In this document: one piece after another, positions 7,046 through 8,913 of the stretch | Layout of the letters: each line of letters begins with the position of its first letter | How positions within the stretch are numbered: position 1 is the first letter of the stretch | Source: Bacteroidota bacterium | GTDB lineage: Bacteria; Bacteroidota; Bacteroidia; Bacteroidales; B18-G4 | Direction of reading: 5' to 3' | DNA length: 8,913 nt | NCBI GenBank assembly: GCA_003648575.1 | Contig: QMPN01000120.1 | Location: forward strand, 1-8,913 | Program-made: the position numbers and the translations under genes | Notes under the pieces: model-generated | What the model was told of the DNA's origin: nothing | The model's input: only the letters and a program-made list of their open reading frames with translations | Databases searched by the model: none

Positions 7046-8125
7046 GTGAAATATAGATATACTTTACTCCTGTTTGTTGCTTTCCTTTTCATCATTCCGC
7101 AAACCCACGCGCAGCGGGGTGGCGAAAGCACATTCGAGTTCCTAAACCTACCCAACTCTGCTCGCATTGCAGCCATGGGAGGAGATTATCTGGCTATATA
7201 TGATAACGACATAACACTTGCCCTTGCAAATCCCTCGCTGATTAGTGAGAGTATGCACAACAACCTTGGGTTCAGCTTTGTTGATTACTATACCGACATC
7301 AATTACGGTTATGCCCAGTATGCCCGGAACTTCACAAAAGTGGGAACCTTTGTGGCTACGTTGCAGTTCATTAACTACGGACAGTTTGATCGGGCTGATG
7401 AAACAGGCCAGCGTAATGGAACTTTTAGCGCGGGTGAGTATGCCCTGAATATAGGCTGGGGCAGAAGGCTGAGCCCCCATTGGAGTATAGGGGCCAATAT
7501 TAAAGGGATATATTCTTCTTTTGAATCTTACAATTCTTTCGGGCTCGCTGTAGATGTATCAGGATCTTACATTCATGAGAAGGCTGGCTTTACAGCCTCG
7601 ATTGTAGCCCGGAATATAGGACTGCAGCTTGGATCTTATTACAGTGGACAAACACATCCATTGCCGTTCGAATTACAGCTTGGATTGTCTCAGGGACTGA
7701 AACACCTGCCACTGAGATTCTCGTTTTTATACCACACCATGCAGGAATGGGACCTGACCTATGAGGATCCGTACGTAGTTTCTGAGAATACTGATCCTAT
7801 TACCGGGGAGGAAAACACACAAAGTGGCTTCGTAGATTTCGGAGATAAGCTTATGCGGCATATCGTACTCGGGGCCGAGTTGAATATTACGAATTTCCTG
7901 AGTTTGCGTGGAGGGTACAACTATGGACGCCGTCAGGACAACCAGGTCACAACCAAGAAATCTACCGTAGGATTTTCCTGGGGTATCGGCATCAGGGTCT
8001 CCAAGTTCCACTTCAGCTATGCCCGTTCCACGTACCACCTGGCGGGATCACCCAATTACATAACGCTGACTTTTAATTTACAGGAATTTACAAAGAAGGT
8101 TACTGCTGAAGGAAGCATGCAGTAA
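7046..8125 (+). CDS. porQ: Type IX secretion system protein PorQ
   Basis: PorQ is an outer-membrane barrel of the T9SS attachment complex (PorU, PorV, PorQ, PorZ), which processes cargo proteins and anchors them on the cell surface after they cross the outer membrane. The product has a signal peptide (MKYRYTLLLFVAFLFIIP, cleavage likely at THA|Q) followed by the family hallmark GGESTFEFLNLPNSARIAAMGG, written here as GGESTFEFLNL plus PNSARIAAMGG. The remaining residues are a PorV/FadL-like series of beta strands ending in NYITLTFNLQEF. There is no ATG start. GTG at 7046 gives MKYRYTLLL; TTG at 7040 would add two residues and cannot be excluded. The gene is separated from acn by a terminator-like hairpin. 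Its stop codon is followed, after 4 bases, by the first 7-bp repeat unit. Cargo proteins and the other T9SS subunits are outside the window. Confidence 0.9.
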   Translation: MKYRYTLLLFVAFLFIIPQTHAQRGGESTFEFLNLPNSARIAAMGGDYLAIYDNDITLALANPSLISESMHNNLGFSFVDYYTDINYGYAQYARNFTKVGTFVATLQFINYGQFDRADETGQRNGTFSAGEYALNIGWGRRLSPHWSIGANIKGIYSSFESYNSFGLAVDVSGSYIHEKAGFTASIVARNIGLQLGSYYSGQTHPLPFELQLGLSQGLKHLPLRFSFLYHTMQEWDLTYEDPYVVSENTDPITGEENTQSGFVDFGDKLMRHIVLGAELNITNFLSLRGGYNYGRRQDNQVTTKKSTVGFSWGIGIRVSKFHFSYARSTYHLAGSPNYITLTFNLQEFTKKVTAEGSMQ

Positions 8126-8129
8126 GCAA

Positions 8130-8150
8130 TATCCAGCATCCAGTATCCAG
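8130..8150. repeat. 7-bp repeat, three units (TATCCAG, CATCCAG, TATCCAG)
   Basis: Three contiguous units of the same 7-bp family that forms the long array at 8766-8913, in the same orientation. The block begins 4 bases after the porQ stop codon and lies 34 bases from the 3' end of the convergent VOC gene. The VOC gene is therefore bracketed by this repeat family. Confidence 0.85.
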
Positions 8151-8184
8151 AACCCTATCTCCCAATTCTTTAAAAAAGGATTAA

Positions 8185-8727
8185 TTACTTCGTTGTTTCT
8201 CCACCCATTTCAATGAAGACCTTGTCGATAGGTTCCCAGAGTTCTATTTTATTTCCTTCCGGATCCATAATATGAACGAATTTTCCATATTCAAATTCTT
8301 CGATGTTGTCGACGATGGTAACACCGTTTTCGCGGAGCTTTCTAACCAGTCCTTCGATATTTTGCACCCTGTAATTGATCATGAACTCTTTTCCCGAGGG
8401 TTCGAAATAATCGGTGGCTGAATCGAAGGGGCTCCATCTGAGATAATTGATCTCATCCGGACGATTGGCATTTCTGAACTCAAAAGCTGAGCCGTAAGGA
8501 TCGATAGCCAGGCCTAAGTTTTTGCCATACCATTCCCGTATTTCCTCCTGGTTTTCCGATTTAAAGAATATTCCGCCAATACCTGTAACCTTGGGTGTTG
8601 TGTCGCTCATAATTTGTTCTGTATTGTTTTCTACTATAGGCTGGTCTTTCTGAGCGTCCTGCTTGCCCGGTGAGCCGCATCCGATTATTATAACAATCAG
8701 GATAAGAAATTTGTTGAAGCTTTTCAT
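8185..8727 (-). CDS. VOC (glyoxalase/bleomycin-resistance fold) domain lipoprotein
   Basis: The product has 180 residues. The N-terminus MKSFNKFLILIVIIIGC is a lipoprotein signal with lipobox I-I-G-Cys17, followed by a polar linker (18-44). Residues about 46-168 form one VOC-fold domain: GIGGIFFKS (49-57), EWYGKNLGL (65-73), YLRWSPF (95-101), FMINYRV (115-121), VRKLRENGVTIVD (128-140), then the closing DPEGNKIELWEP (155-166) with the conserved Glu162. VOC proteins are metal-dependent enzymes or binding proteins; the substrate cannot be told from sequence. A Gly occupies the first-strand position where many glyoxalases carry a metal-binding His, so glyoxalase I activity is not assured. The frame stays open upstream through the 7-bp array, but ATG 8727 is chosen because it begins the lipoprotein signal. 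An internal ATG at 8610 (residue 40) would give a soluble VOC protein. Membrane anchoring in the periplasm or outer membrane is inferred. Confidence 0.85.
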   Translation of the reverse strand: MKSFNKFLILIVIIIGCGSPGKQDAQKDQPIVENNTEQIMSDTTPKVTGIGGIFFKSENQEEIREWYGKNLGLAIDPYGSAFEFRNANRPDEINYLRWSPFDSATDYFEPSGKEFMINYRVQNIEGLVRKLRENGVTIVDNIEEFEYGKFVHIMDPEGNKIELWEPIDKVFIEMGGETTK

Positions 8728-8747
8728 AGTTTTTTGTTTATCTGGTA

Positions 8748-8755
8748 TAAAGTTA
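8748..8755 (-). promoter_or_regulatory. Candidate -7 box for the VOC lipoprotein gene
   Basis: The minus strand reads TAACTTTA, one base off TAnnTTTG, ending 20 bases before the ATG at 8727. It lies in the 13-base stretch ATTTTATTAACTT (8762-8750), which is identical to the one upstream of recQ. The place where a -33 box would be expected falls inside the 7-bp repeat array. Confidence 0.35.
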
Positions 8756-8765
8756 ATAAAATAGC

Positions 8766-8913
8766 CATCCAGCATCCAGTATCCAGTAACCAGTAACCAG
8801 TAACCAGTAACCAGCATCCAGTAACCAGTAACCAGTAACCAGTAACCAGTAACCAGCATCCAGTATCCAGTATCCAGTATCCAGTAACCAGTAACCAGTA
8901 ACCAGCATCCAGT
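8766..8913. repeat. 7-bp tandem array, 21 units, running off the window end
   Basis: Twenty-one contiguous units of NNNCCAG occupy 8766-8912. Only three unit types occur: CATCCAG (C), TATCCAG (Y) and TAACCAG (A). Their order is C C Y A4 C A5 C Y3 A3 C. Every unit is exactly 7 bp, with no spacers, so this is a microsatellite-like or minisatellite-like array and not a CRISPR. The minus strand has no stop codon in any frame (the runs translate as cycles of LLVTGYW), while runs of A units on the plus strand contain TAA in every frame. It lies directly upstream of the VOC gene's candidate promoter. The true length is unknown because the window ends inside it. Confidence 0.95.

Noticed and set aside
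8164..8182. Bidirectional terminator between porQ and the VOC gene
   Set aside because: AATTCTTT and AAAGGATT can pair across three bases, but the stem is almost all A-T with a wobble and there is no T-run after it on either strand.
8728..8859. VTGYW-repeat N-terminal extension of the VOC protein as a real coding region
   Set aside because: It is translated from a non-coding 7-bp array that is open in every minus-strand frame, and a proper lipoprotein signal begins at 8727.
8766..8913. Possible CRISPR array
   Set aside because: The units are 7 bp and directly contiguous with no spacers, and no cas gene is nearby.

Overview
The window looks like a chromosomal segment of a member of the Bacteroidota. 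The evidence is a PorQ gene of the type IX secretion system, a long (about 320-residue) NusB, a mitochondrial-type aconitase, promoter-like TAnnTTTG boxes, and start sites without clear Shine-Dalgarno sequences. I cannot place it below phylum level from the sequence alone.

Layout. Left block, all on the minus strand and read right to left: recQ (3319-1400), then a secreted beta-barrel-like protein of unknown role (1362-637), then a four-helix-bundle / 23S rRNA intervening-sequence-type protein (466-107). A roughly 100-bp palindromic element lies just after the stop codon of each of the last two genes (626-531 and 104-1), so the four-helix-bundle gene is bracketed by direct repeats. A 226-bp divergent gap with a hairpin and a short repeat separates recQ from the right block. 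The right block is on the plus strand: nusB (3546-4505), acn (4622-6883, followed by a plausible intrinsic terminator) and porQ (7046-8125). Last, on the minus strand and convergent with porQ, is a VOC-fold lipoprotein gene (8727-8185). It is bracketed by arrays of a 7-bp tandem repeat: three units at 8130-8150, and 21 units from 8766 running off the end of the window.

How the genes fit together. recQ (recombination and repair), nusB (transcription antitermination and rRNA synthesis), acn (TCA cycle) and porQ (cell-surface attachment in T9SS) are core housekeeping functions with no evident shared pathway. Gaps of about 115-230 bp and candidate promoters suggest mostly separate transcription. 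The accessory character is at the two edges, where small genes sit between short repeats. No complete transposase, integrase, reverse transcriptase, CRISPR array, tRNA or rRNA is visible. The most interesting unexplained signals are the two repeat families and their tight placement at gene ends.
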